Origin: Burkholderia metallica | GTDB taxonomy: Bacteria > Pseudomonadota > Gammaproteobacteria > Burkholderiales > Burkholderiaceae | DNA: 64,000 nucleotides | NCBI RefSeq assembly: GCF_902832845.1 | Contig: NZ_CADFDB010000002.1 | Location: 372,001 to 436,000 of the forward strand | Direction of reading: 5' to 3' | In this document: positions 28,144-36,764 of the stretch, one piece after another | Layout: each line of letters starts with the position of its first letter | How positions within the stretch are numbered: position 1 is the first letter of the stretch | Position numbers and translations under genes: made by a program | The notes under the pieces: model-generated | Databases searched by the model: none | What the model was told of the DNA's origin: nothing | What the model saw: only the letters and a program-made list of their open reading frames with translations

Positions 28144-28485
28144 GGTCCGTCTCCGATGATGTCGTTGTCTGCCGCGGCGCTGTTGTGTTTCTGCGTGGCG
28201 CGGACGCGGGTCGGGGCTGTGCACCGGCCGCGGGCTTCGCGCCGGACCGGTCTGTAGACCCCGCATCAGTCTAGAAACAAGTCCGATAACCTTCTAATGA
28301 AATATTGGATTGAGGCGATATCGGATTCGGCATACGTATAAACACCTAAACACTGGGGGAAGCCCGTGGGGCGGGGGGTTGCGGCGTCGGGCAACCGCTT
28401 ATGTCGCCGGCGCACGAATCTTGCTCGCGCACGACACAACCGCTCGCGAATCGAAGCGGCCCGCCCGCAAAAAAGGAGAACGACG
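28144..28485. other. Intergenic promoter region between ytfQ and the topoisomerase leader ORF
   Basis: 342 bp between divergent genes. It is AT-richer near 28270-28350 and holds G-runs (ctgggggaagcccgtggggc from 28358). It should contain the ytfQ promoter (minus) and the topoisomerase promoter (plus). No clear operator palindrome was found by eye. Confidence 0.5.
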
Positions 28486-28554
28486 ATGCCCGCCGCACGC
28501 GAGCGCAGATCGCTGCGCACATCCCCCTTGGCCGAACGTCGCACTGCAGCATGA
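28486..28554 (+). CDS. 22-residue upstream ORF coupled to topoisomerase IB
   Basis: ATG 28486 has an excellent ribosome binding site (AAAAGGAGAACGACG just upstream). The ORF reads MPAARERRSLRTSPLAERRTAA and stops at TGA 28552-28554, which overlaps the topoisomerase ATG (28551-28553) as ATGA. The topoisomerase start itself has no good ribosome binding site, so ribosomes probably reach it by re-initiation after this basic peptide. It may be a regulatory leader, or a non-functional artefact of a recent start change. Confidence 0.55.
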   Translation: MPAARERRSLRTSPLAERRTAA

Positions 28555-29618
28555 AAAAACACGCGTCTACCGCCGCGCCGCCCCGGACCCGGGCGGGCCA
28601 GCCCGGCCCGCAGGCGGCTGCGGCGCTGCGCCACGTCGACGATAGCCGCCCCGGCTACACGCGCCGCCGCCTGCGCAACGGCTTCGCGTACTACCGGCAG
28701 GACGGTTCACGGATCCGCGACGCCGACGAAATCGCCCGGATCAACGCGCTCGCGATCCCGCCCGCCTATACCGACGTGTGGATCTGCATGGATCCGCTCG
28801 GCCACCTGCAGGCGACGGGCCGCGACGCGCGCGGGCGCAAGCAGTACCGCTACCACCCGCAGTGGCGGGCGACGCGCGACGCGAACAAGTACGCGCGGAT
28901 GGCGGCCTTCGCACGCGCGCTGCCGCGTATCCGCGCCCGCGTCGCGCGCGATCTCGCGTTGCCGGGCATGCCGCGCGACAAGATCGTCGCGACGATCGTC
29001 CGCCTGCTCGACACGACGCTCGCCCGGATCGGCAATGCGGAATACGCGCGCGACAACGCGTCGTACGGATTGACCACGCTGCGCAAGCGTCACCTGAAGC
29101 TCCGAGCCGGCCAGGTGCGCCTGCGCTTCACCGGCAAGAGCGGCATCGAGCACGACGTGACGGTCGACGACGCCCGGGTCGCGCGGATCGTACGGCGCTG
29201 CGCCGAGCTGCCCGGCCACGAGCTGTTCCAGTATGTCGACGACGGCGCGCGCCACGCAGTCGGCTCGTCCGACGTGAACGACTACCTGCGCGCGGCAAGC
29301 GGCACCGATTTCACCGCGAAGGATTACCGGACGTGGGCCGGCAGCGTGCATGCGCTCGCGTTGCTGCGGCGCGCGCCGCATCGCGGCGTCACGCACGCGC
29401 GCAAGCAGATCGTCGAGACCGTGCGCGCGGTGGCCGACCTGCTGCGCAACACGCCGGCCGTGTGCCGGCGCTGCTACATTCATCCGGCGGTGCTCGACGC
29501 GTTCGAAGCGGGCATGCTGGCGTCGCTCGCGGTGATGCGCACGCCGCGCGGGCTGCGCGTGGACGAAGCGGCGTTCGTGGCGTTGCTCGCGTCGGCGAGC
29601 CGCCGCAAGGCTGGGTGA
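28551..29618 (+). CDS. DNA topoisomerase IB (poxvirus/bacterial type)
   Basis: A 355-residue type IB topoisomerase that relaxes supercoils through a 3'-phosphotyrosyl intermediate. Catalytic elements are visible: Arg in NASYGLTTLRKRH, Lys in FTGKSGIEHDV, Arg in KDYRTWAGS and the nucleophilic Tyr in TPAVCRRCYIHPAVLDAF. The N-terminal domain has the YRQDGSRIRDADEIARINALAIPPAYTDVWIC pattern (read in two parts, IPPAY and DVWIC). ATG 28551 is chosen because similarity begins just after it; longer in-frame starts to 28401 give an unlikely Arg/Pro-rich extension. Bacterial topoisomerase IB is patchily distributed and accessory to the usual gyrase and topoisomerase I. Confidence 0.93.
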   Translation: MKKHASTAAPPRTRAGQPGPQAAAALRHVDDSRPGYTRRRLRNGFAYYRQDGSRIRDADEIARINALAIPPAYTDVWICMDPLGHLQATGRDARGRKQYRYHPQWRATRDANKYARMAAFARALPRIRARVARDLALPGMPRDKIVATIVRLLDTTLARIGNAEYARDNASYGLTTLRKRHLKLRAGQVRLRFTGKSGIEHDVTVDDARVARIVRRCAELPGHELFQYVDDGARHAVGSSDVNDYLRAASGTDFTAKDYRTWAGSVHALALLRRAPHRGVTHARKQIVETVRAVADLLRNTPAVCRRCYIHPAVLDAFEAGMLASLAVMRTPRGLRVDEAAFVALLASASRRKAG

Positions 29619-29745
29619 GCGAGCGAACAGCGTCGGCGTCGGCGCAACCGGTATCGCTCGCCACCCGCCCGTTGACCGTCGGCTTGCGTGCGCGCGACCG
29701 TCCCGAACCGCGGCAGTATGCCCAGTCCGCGATACCCGGCGACGC

Positions 29746-29973
29746 TCACTTTCGGCACGCCATCGCGTGCCTGTCGGTGTCGACGCCCCGATTCGAAACG
29801 ACGCCGGCGGCGCGCGTGCGCGCATCGCCGTCCACCCGTGTCGGGTTCAATTCGCGCAGCACGCTGGCTCGCCCGCCGTCGTCATCGGGCAGTTGCGGCA
29901 TGCCGCGCGCAAATGCCGGCGCGACCGCCGCCGCGAGCAGCGCGGCGATCGCCAGTCGGGAAAGGAGCTTCAT
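29746..29973 (-). CDS. Small secreted hypothetical protein (75 aa)
   Basis: MKLLSRLAIAALLAAAVAPAFA is a clear Sec signal peptide, leaving a mature peptide of about 50 residues (RGMPQLPDDDGGRASVLREL...). GGGAG lies about 7 bases before ATG 29973. It starts 15 bases after the stop of the DUF4148 gene, so the two are probably co-transcribed. The single Cys near the C-terminus (MACRK) could allow dimerisation. No family is recognised. Confidence 0.6.
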   Translation of the reverse strand: MKLLSRLAIAALLAAAVAPAFARGMPQLPDDDGGRASVLRELNPTRVDGDARTRAAGVVSNRGVDTDRHAMACRK

Positions 29974-29988
29974 CGCCCGGCTCCCGCG

Positions 29989-30273
29989 TCAATGCGCGTT
30001 GACGGCCGACACCGGCGTCGACGCGCTCGCGGTCGCGGTGGCCGGCTCGCCGTGCGCGATCGCATAAAGCTCGCGATTGCGCGCGATCGTCTGCGTGCTC
30101 GGCGGATAGTCCCAGTTCGACGTGGGCACGGTGCCGTCGCGCTGCGCCTGGACCAGTTCGGCGATCACGTCGGCGCGCGTCAGGCCCGACGACGACGTCT
30201 GTGCGAAAGCGGCGACCGGCGTGCCGATGACGAGTGCGAGCAGCGCGGCGGCTGCGATCAGTCTGCGATTCAT
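29989..30273 (-). CDS. DUF4148 family secreted protein (copy 1)
   Basis: A 94-residue exported protein. The signal peptide MNRRLIAAAALLALVIGTPVAAFA is followed by the compact DUF4148 core: LTRADVIAELVQAQRDGTVPTSNWDYPPSTQTIARNRELYAIAHG. The family is abundant in Burkholderia and its function is unknown. GGGAG precedes ATG 30273. The gene is divergent from the RND efflux gene; the 270 bp between them carries a site shared with the second DUF4148 gene at 39100, so both are likely under the same response regulator. Confidence 0.85.
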   Translation of the reverse strand: MNRRLIAAAALLALVIGTPVAAFAQTSSSGLTRADVIAELVQAQRDGTVPTSNWDYPPSTQTIARNRELYAIAHGEPATATASASTPVSAVNAH

Positions 30274-30434
30274 GATGAAACTCCCGAAAACGGTTCGATG
30301 AGGACGCATCGTCGATGCGTCGCCGGCGGGACCTCGGATACGGTTTCGCCGCCTGACGCATTCATTCTGGCGATCGCGGCCGGCGCGACGCTGACTGCCG
30401 GATGACAATTTCGAAATCCGCGGCGCGGCGCGCG

Positions 30435-30465
30435 GATAACAGCTTCGTAATCTTCGGGTCAGGGT
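30435..30465. promoter_or_regulatory. Putative response-regulator operator (copy 1)
   Basis: GATAAC-N6-GTAATC (30435-30452), three bases, then GGGTCAGGGT (30456-30465). The same layout with identical spacing and an identical GGGTCAGGGT occurs at 38990-39020. It lies between the divergent DUF4148 (minus) and RND (plus) genes. The most likely ligand is the OmpR-type regulator encoded at 38223-38900. Confidence 0.7.
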
Positions 30466-30543
30466 CGGGTCAACGCGGCATCGTCAGACTGCACGCTCGT
30501 CGCATCGAATGCGGCGCCCGTGCCCTGCTTCGAGGAAAACATC

Positions 30544-33500
30544 ATGTGGATCGTCCGGCTGGCGTTGCGCCGGCCCTATACGTTCGTCGTGCTCGCGCTG
30601 CTGATCTTCATCGCGGGGCCGCTCGCGCTGCTGCGCACGCCGACCGACATCTTTCCGAACATCGACATCCCGGTCGTCAGCATCGTCTGGTCGTACAACG
30701 GCTTCTCCGCCGAGGACATGGCCAAGCGCATCACGTCGAACTACGAACGCGCGCTCACGTCCGACGTCGACGACATTGAGCACATCGAATCGCAGTCGCT
30801 GAACGGCGTGTCGGTCGTGAAGATCTTCTTCCACCCCGGCGCGGACATCAACCGCGCGATCGCGGAAGCCGCGAGCAACTCCACGTCGATCCTGCGGATC
30901 CTGCCGCCCGGCACGCTGCCGCCGAACATCATCACGTACAACGCGTCGACGGTGCCGATCCTGCAGCTCGGGCTGTCGAGCGACACGCTCGCCGAGCAGC
31001 AGCTCTACGACCTCGGCAACAGCTTCATCCGCACACAGCTCGCGACCGTGCAGGGCGCGGCCGTGCCGCTGCCGTTCGGCGGCAAGATCCGCCAGATCGT
31101 CGTCGACCTCGATACGCGCGCGCTGCAGGCGAAGGGGCTCGCGCCGATCGACGTCGTGAACGCGATCAACGCGCAGAACCTGATCCTGCCCGGCGGCACT
31201 GCAAAGATCGGCACGCGCGAGTACGACGTGCAGATGAACGGCAGCACGCGAACGGTCGCCGCGCTGAACGACCTGCCGGTGAAGACGATCGGCGGCAGCG
31301 TCGTCTATGTGCGCGACGTCGCGCACGTTCGCGACGGCTACGCGCCGCAGACCAACATCGTGCGCGCCGACGGCAAGCGCGCGGCGCTGCTGACCGTCGA
31401 GAAGACCGGCAGCGCATCGACGTTGGCGATCATCGACCAGGTCAAGGCGATGCTGCCGAAGATCGCGGCCGGGCTGCCGAAGGCGCTGCACATCTCGGCG
31501 CTCGGCGATCAGTCGGTGTTCGTGAAGGCGGCGATCCAGGGCGTCGTGCGCGAGGCGCTGATCGCCGCGTGCCTCACCGCGCTGATGATCCTGCTGTTCC
31601 TCGGCAGCTGGCGCGCGACGCTGATCATCGCGGTGTCGATTCCGCTCGCGGTGCTCACGTCGCTGCTCGCGCTGGCCGCGCTCGGCCAGACGATCAACAT
31701 CATGACGCTCGGCGGCCTCGCGCTCGCGGTCGGGATTCTCGTCGACGACGCCACCGTCGCGATCGAGAACATCACGCATCACCTCGAACGCGGCGCGCCG
31801 CTCGAAGACGCGATCCTGACCGGCGCGGGCGAGATCGCGGTGCCGACCTTCGTGTCGACGCTGTCGATCTGCATCGTGTTCGTGCCGATGTTCCTGCTGA
31901 CGGGCGTCGCACGCTACCTGTTCGTGCCGATGGCCGAGGCGGTGATCTTCGCGATGGTCGCGTCGTATTTCTTCTCGCGCACGCTGGTGCCGACGCTCGC
32001 GATGGTGCTGATGCGCGCGAAGGGGCACGGCCGGCCGCCGCGCGGCGTGTTCGCCCGGATCGCGCGTTTACAGGCCGGCTTCGAACATCGCTTCGAGGCG
32101 GTCCGGCTGCGCTATCGCGCGCTACTCGCGGCGGCAATCGCGCGCCGCCGCCGTTTCGCGGCCGCCTTCCTGCTCGCGTGCGCTGCATCGACCGCACTGT
32201 TCGCGTTCGCCGGCCAGGACTTCTTCCCGTCGGTCGACACGGGCGAGATCCGCCTGCATCTGCGCGCGCCGACCGGCACGCGGATCGAGGAAACCGCGCG
32301 CCTGACCGACGAAGTGGAAGCGCGCATTCATGACGTGATTCCCGCGCACGACATCGCGAGCGTGCTCGACAACATCGGCGTGCCGGTGAGCGGGATCAAC
32401 CTCACGTACGACTCGTCCGACCCGATCGGCACCGAGGACGCCGACGTGATGATCACGCTGAAGCCGAACCATGCACCGACCGCCGCCTACGTCGCGAAGC
32501 TGCGCAACCTGCTCGCGCAGTCGTTTCCCGGCGTGACGTTCGCGTTCCTGCCGGCCGACATCGTCAGCCAGATCCTCAATTTCGGGCTGCCGGCGCCGAT
32601 CGACATCCAGATCGTCGGCAACAAGCTCGACCAGAACCGCGCCGTCGCGAACGCGCTGCTCGCGAAGCTGCGCGGCGTGCGCGGCCTCGTCGACGCGCGC
32701 ATCCAGCAGCCCGGCGACGAACCGGCGATCAATGTGAACGTGGACCGCACGAAGGCGATCCAGGCCGGCCTCGCGCAGCGCGACGTCGCGCAGAACCTGC
32801 TGATCGCGCTGTCCGGCAGCTCGCAGACGACGCCGAACTTCTGGCTCGATCCGCGCAACGGTGTCAGCTATCCGCTGGTGGTGCAGGCGCCGCAGTACAC
32901 GGTCGATTCGCTGCAGGCGCTCGCGAACGTACCGCTGCCGACCGGCGCCGCGCGTTCGCCGCAAACGCCGGCCGGCGGCCCGGCCGCCGGCGCGCCCGTG
33001 CAGAACCTGCTCGGCACGCTCGGCAGCTTCTCGCGCGCGACGCAGCAGGCGGTCGTCTCGCACTACAACGTGCAGCCGGTGCTGGACATCTTCGCGTCGG
33101 TGCAGGGGCGCGATCTCGGCGGCGTCACGGTCGACGTGACGAAGCTCGTCGACGATGCGCGCGCGCAGTTGCCGCCCGGTTCGTCGATCGTGCTGCGCGG
33201 CCAGGTGCAGGCGATGCACGAGTCGTTTGCCGGGCTGCTCGGCGGCCTCGCGCTCGCGATCGCCCTCGTCTACCTGCTGATGGTCGTCAACTTCCAGTCG
33301 TGGCTCGATCCGCTCGTGATCGTCGGCGGCCTGCCCGCGTCGCTCGCCGGCATCGCGTGGATGCTGTTCGTCACGCGCACGACGCTGTCGGTGCCCGCGC
33401 TGACCGGCACGATCCTGTGCATCGGCATCGCGACCGCGAACAGCATCCTGGTCGTCAACGCGGCGCGCGAGCTGATCGCGGGCGGCGCGCCGCCGTGGCA

Positions 33501-33774
33501 GGCCGCGCTCGACGCGGGGTTCGGCCGCTTCCGCCCGGTCGTGATGACCGCGCTCGCGATGCTGATCGGCATGCTGCCGATGGCGCTCGGCCTCGGCGAC
33601 GGCGGCGAACAGAACGCGCCGCTCGGCCGCGCGGTGATCGGCGGGCTGGCGTTCGGCACGCTGTCGACGCTGCTGTTCGTGCCCGTCGTGTTCGGCTTCG
33701 TCCATGCGTGGCTCGACCGGCGCCGCGACGCGGCCACCGCGCGCCGCGCGCAGGACGCACCGGCGTTGCGCTGA
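30544..33774 (+). CDS. RND efflux transporter, HAE-1 (drug) type
   Basis: A 1076-residue inner membrane proton/substrate antiporter with the 12-helix, two-loop RND plan. TM4 carries the double aspartate GILVDDATVAIENI, typical of drug-exporting HAE-1 pumps, rather than the DGA pattern of metal pumps such as CusA. Other family stretches are LLRTPTDIFPNIDIPVVS at the N-terminus and LRGQVQAMHESFAGLLGGLALAIALVYLLM in the second half. ATG 30544 has GAGG upstream and begins MWIVRLALRRPY. It is the first gene of a three-gene efflux operon; RND before the membrane fusion gene is less usual than the reverse. Substrates are unknown. Confidence 0.93.
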   Translation: MWIVRLALRRPYTFVVLALLIFIAGPLALLRTPTDIFPNIDIPVVSIVWSYNGFSAEDMAKRITSNYERALTSDVDDIEHIESQSLNGVSVVKIFFHPGADINRAIAEAASNSTSILRILPPGTLPPNIITYNASTVPILQLGLSSDTLAEQQLYDLGNSFIRTQLATVQGAAVPLPFGGKIRQIVVDLDTRALQAKGLAPIDVVNAINAQNLILPGGTAKIGTREYDVQMNGSTRTVAALNDLPVKTIGGSVVYVRDVAHVRDGYAPQTNIVRADGKRAALLTVEKTGSASTLAIIDQVKAMLPKIAAGLPKALHISALGDQSVFVKAAIQGVVREALIAACLTALMILLFLGSWRATLIIAVSIPLAVLTSLLALAALGQTINIMTLGGLALAVGILVDDATVAIENITHHLERGAPLEDAILTGAGEIAVPTFVSTLSICIVFVPMFLLTGVARYLFVPMAEAVIFAMVASYFFSRTLVPTLAMVLMRAKGHGRPPRGVFARIARLQAGFEHRFEAVRLRYRALLAAAIARRRRFAAAFLLACAASTALFAFAGQDFFPSVDTGEIRLHLRAPTGTRIEETARLTDEVEARIHDVIPAHDIASVLDNIGVPVSGINLTYDSSDPIGTEDADVMITLKPNHAPTAAYVAKLRNLLAQSFPGVTFAFLPADIVSQILNFGLPAPIDIQIVGNKLDQNRAVANALLAKLRGVRGLVDARIQQPGDEPAINVNVDRTKAIQAGLAQRDVAQNLLIALSGSSQTTPNFWLDPRNGVSYPLVVQAPQYTVDSLQALANVPLPTGAARSPQTPAGGPAAGAPVQNLLGTLGSFSRATQQAVVSHYNVQPVLDIFASVQGRDLGGVTVDVTKLVDDARAQLPPGSSIVLRGQVQAMHESFAGLLGGLALAIALVYLLMVVNFQSWLDPLVIVGGLPASLAGIAWMLFVTRTTLSVPALTGTILCIGIATANSILVVNAARELIAGGAPPWQAALDAGFGRFRPVVMTALAMLIGMLPMALGLGDGGEQNAPLGRAVIGGLAFGTLSTLLFVPVVFGFVHAWLDRRRDAATARRAQDAPALR

Positions 33775-33823
33775 GCGCGGCTACCCCTGGACTTCCTTCG
33801 ACTCGCCCGACCCCGAATCCATC

Positions 33824-35167
33824 ATGAACGACACGACCGACCCTCTCGCCCCGCCGCCGGCCGCCGAAGCGCACACGGCAACGCCCACCGCGCGCGCCAC
33901 GGCGCCCGAACCTTCGCCGTCCCGGCGCGGGCGCACACTGAACGTTGCACTCGTCGCGATCGCGGCGGCCGCCGCGCTGCTGGCCGCCGGCATCGTGCCG
34001 CGCATCGACGCGCGCGCCGCGCAACGCGTACAGGTGGCCGCGCAGCAGGCGCTGCCGGTCTCGGTGATCCTGCCGGGCGCGGCGCCCACCGACCAGACGC
34101 TGACGCTGCCGGGCGCGGTGATGCCCTATGCCGAGGCGTCGATCTATGCGCGCACGAGCGGCTATATCGCGCACTGGAGCGCCGACATCGGCGCGCACGT
34201 GAAGGCCGGACAGACGCTCGCGCGGATCACCGCGCCCGACCTCGACGCGCAGTTGCGGCAGGCGCGCGCCGACGCCGCGACCGCGCAGGCGAACTACGAC
34301 TACGCAAAATCGACCGCGCAGCGCTGGCAGGACATGCTGAAGACGCAATCGGTGTCGCAGCAGGACACCGACACGAAGGTCGCGGACATGAACGCGAAGC
34401 GCGCGATGCTGGCCTCCGCGCAGGCGAACGTCGCGCACCTGACCGAGCTGGTGTCGTACGAAGCGGTCGCGGCGCCGTTCGACGGCGTGATCACCGCGCG
34501 CAACGTCGACGTCGGCACGCTCGTCACCGCGGGCGGCACGCCGGGCAGCCCGGGCCTGTCCGGCGAGCTGTTCCATCTCGAACAGACTGGGACGCTGCGC
34601 GTGTTCGTCGACGTGCCGCAGGACAGCGCGGCCGGCGTGACGACGGGCACGTCGGTCTACCTGACCACGCAGCAGTATCCGGGGCGGCGCTTCGCCGCGC
34701 GCGTCGCGCGCAGCGCGGGCGCGATCGATCCGGTCACGCGCACGCTGCGCGTCGAGATCGACGTCGACAACGGCGACGGCGCGCTGATGCCCGGCGCGTA
34801 TGCGCGGGCGCACCTGCTCGTGCCGAGCGCGGCCCCGGCGTTCGAGCTGCCGGTCAGCGCGCTGCTGTTCCGGCCGAACGGCGTGACGGTCGCGACCGTC
34901 GCCGCGAACGGCACTACCGCGCTGAAGACCGTGCAGATCGGGCGCGATTTCGGCACGCGCGTCGAGATCGTGTCGGGGCTCGCCGCGAGCGATCGCGTGA
35001 TCGACAACCCGGGCGACTCGATTGCCGCCGGCGAGATCGTGAAGATCGTGTCGATCGCGCCGGCGGTCCGCACGGGCCCGGCACCCGGTGCGGCAGCGTC
35101 GACGCCCGCCGCGGTCGCCGCGCCGGCTTCGATGCCGACGACGGCTTCCACGCACGCCCGAGGCTGA
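33824..35167 (+). CDS. Membrane fusion (periplasmic adaptor) protein of the RND pump
   Basis: A 447-residue adaptor. A 40-residue cytoplasmic Pro/Thr-rich segment is followed by a single anchor helix (TLNVALVAIAAAAALLAAGI), then the barrel/lipoyl halves (SIYARTSGYIAHWSADIGAHVKAG and VSYEAVAAPFDGVITARNVDVGT) flanking a helical hairpin (LRQARADAATAQANYDYAKS), and a beta-barrel with GALMPGAYARAHL. This order is that of HlyD/AcrA-type proteins. It bridges the RND pump at 30544 and the outer membrane channel at 35199. The C-terminal 30 residues are Ala/Pro-rich and probably disordered. Confidence 0.93.
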   Translation: MNDTTDPLAPPPAAEAHTATPTARATAPEPSPSRRGRTLNVALVAIAAAAALLAAGIVPRIDARAAQRVQVAAQQALPVSVILPGAAPTDQTLTLPGAVMPYAEASIYARTSGYIAHWSADIGAHVKAGQTLARITAPDLDAQLRQARADAATAQANYDYAKSTAQRWQDMLKTQSVSQQDTDTKVADMNAKRAMLASAQANVAHLTELVSYEAVAAPFDGVITARNVDVGTLVTAGGTPGSPGLSGELFHLEQTGTLRVFVDVPQDSAAGVTTGTSVYLTTQQYPGRRFAARVARSAGAIDPVTRTLRVEIDVDNGDGALMPGAYARAHLLVPSAAPAFELPVSALLFRPNGVTVATVAANGTTALKTVQIGRDFGTRVEIVSGLAASDRVIDNPGDSIAAGEIVKIVSIAPAVRTGPAPGAAASTPAAVAAPASMPTTASTHARG

Positions 35168-35198
35168 TGTGCCCATGAAAACCCGCGAGATATCCACC

Positions 35199-36764
35199 AT
35201 GCGCTTCCTTCGTCCGCTTCCGTTCACCCGCCGCGTCGTCGTGCTCGGCGTCGCCGCCGCCGTGGCCGCGTTGTCCGCGTGCTCGACGCTGCCGCCTTAT
35301 TCGCCGCCCACCGTCGCGGTGCCTGCGCACTATGCGGGTGTGCCGGCATCGGGCGTACCGGCATCGGGCGTACCGGCATCGGGCGTACCGGCATCGGGCA
35401 TACCGGCGGCTGGCTCCGCCGCCCAACCCGGCTGGAACGTCGCGGCGCCGGCCGATGCCGCGCCGCGCGGCCCATGGTGGACCGTCTTCGGCGATGTCGG
35501 CCTGAACGCGCTCGAAGCCCGCGTCGACATCTCGAACCAGACCGTGAAGAAGGCCGTCGCCGATCTCCAGCAGGCGCGCGCGATGGTCGACTACCAGCAT
35601 GCGGGGTTCCTGCCGACCGTCACGGCCGGCGTCGCGCAGAGCCGCGCGCGCCTGTCGCAGAACAAGCTCGGCTCGTCGCTCGCCGGCAAGACGACCCCCG
35701 ACTATCAGGCCGGCGTGGCCGCGAGCTGGGAACCCGACGTGTTCGGCCGCGTGCGCGACGCGGTGGCGGGCGCGCAGGCGAACGCCGACGCGAGCGCCGC
35801 CGACCTGCAGGCCGTGAAGCTGTCGGTCACGGCCGAACTCGCGACCGATTATTTCGCGCTGCGCTCGCTCGATACGCAAAAGCAGTTGCTCGACGATACG
35901 GTGCGTGCATACGCGGACGCGCTGACGCTGCTGAAACGGCAGCTCGCCGCCGGCGCGATCGACGCGTCGGCCGTCGCGCAGGCCGAGACGCAACTCGAAT
36001 CCACGCGCACGCAGGACACCGACATCGACGCGTCGCGCGCGCAGCTCCAGCACGCGATCGCGACACTGGTCGGCGAAAGCGCGTCGACGTTCGCGCTGCC
36101 GCCGCGCGTGCAATCGTTCGAGGTGCCGACGATTCCGGCCGGCGTGCCGTCGCAACTGCTCGAACGGCGGCCCGACATCGCGGCGGCCGAGCGCCGCGTC
36201 GCGGCCGCGAACGCGCAGATCGGCGAGGCGCGCGCCGCGTTCTTTCCGGACCTCGTGCTGTCGGCGAGCGCCGGGCTCGAAAGCGGGTTCTTCGCGCCGT
36301 GGCTCACCGCGCCGAGCCTGTTCTGGTCGCTCGGTTCGCAGCTCGCCGGCACGCTGTTCGACGGCGGCCGCCGCAGCGCGTCGCTGCGCGGCGCGCATGC
36401 GCAATACGACGGCGTGGTCGCCGACTATCGGCAAACGGTGCTCGTCGCGTTCCAGCAGGTCGAGGACCGGCTGTCCGCGCTCGATGCGCTCGCGTCGGAA
36501 GCCCGCAGCCAGCAGCGCGCGACCGACGCGGCCGACCTGTCGCTGCGGCTGACGACCAACCGCTTCAACGCGGGCGCGGTCAGCTATCTCGATGTCGTGA
36601 CCGCGCAGACGATCGCGCTGACGAACCGGCGCCTGGCCGACCAGATCGCCGCACGCCGGATGGAGGCCGCGGTCGGGTTGCTGACGGCATTGGGCGGCGG
36701 CTGGCACACAGGCGCCGACATCGCCGCCGTCGGGCACACGGCCGCTACGCCGTCGGCGTCTTGA
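35199..36764 (+). CDS. Outer membrane efflux lipoprotein (NodT/OprM family)
   Basis: A TolC-like outer membrane channel of about 521 residues. The signal peptide MRFLRPLPFTRRVVVLGVAA ends in lipobox VAALSAC. Two repeated halves with helical-barrel motifs follow (LNALEARVDISNQTVKKAV and FFPDLVLSASAGL; also LLERRPDIAAAERRV, the family signature). Start 35199 gives a normal-length lipoprotein signal; an in-frame ATG at 35175 would add eight residues (MKTREIST). Just after the Cys is a five-copy GVPAS/GIPAA repeat. The 3' end overlaps the convergent sensor kinase gene by 20 bp. Confidence 0.92.
   Translation: MRFLRPLPFTRRVVVLGVAAAVAALSACSTLPPYSPPTVAVPAHYAGVPASGVPASGVPASGVPASGIPAAGSAAQPGWNVAAPADAAPRGPWWTVFGDVGLNALEARVDISNQTVKKAVADLQQARAMVDYQHAGFLPTVTAGVAQSRARLSQNKLGSSLAGKTTPDYQAGVAASWEPDVFGRVRDAVAGAQANADASAADLQAVKLSVTAELATDYFALRSLDTQKQLLDDTVRAYADALTLLKRQLAAGAIDASAVAQAETQLESTRTQDTDIDASRAQLQHAIATLVGESASTFALPPRVQSFEVPTIPAGVPSQLLERRPDIAAAERRVAAANAQIGEARAAFFPDLVLSASAGLESGFFAPWLTAPSLFWSLGSQLAGTLFDGGRRSASLRGAHAQYDGVVADYRQTVLVAFQQVEDRLSALDALASEARSQQRATDAADLSLRLTTNRFNAGAVSYLDVVTAQTIALTNRRLADQIAARRMEAAVGLLTALGGGWHTGADIAAVGHTAATPSAS
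35337..35411 (+). repeat. 15-bp tandem repeat (GVPAS x4 + GIPAA) in the efflux lipoprotein
   Basis: Five successive 15-bp units (ggtgtgccggcatcg and variants) code for GVPAS four times, then GIPAA. They lie in the flexible segment between the lipid anchor and the channel domain. Units after the first are almost identical, which makes slippage or recombination likely. Confidence 0.9.
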
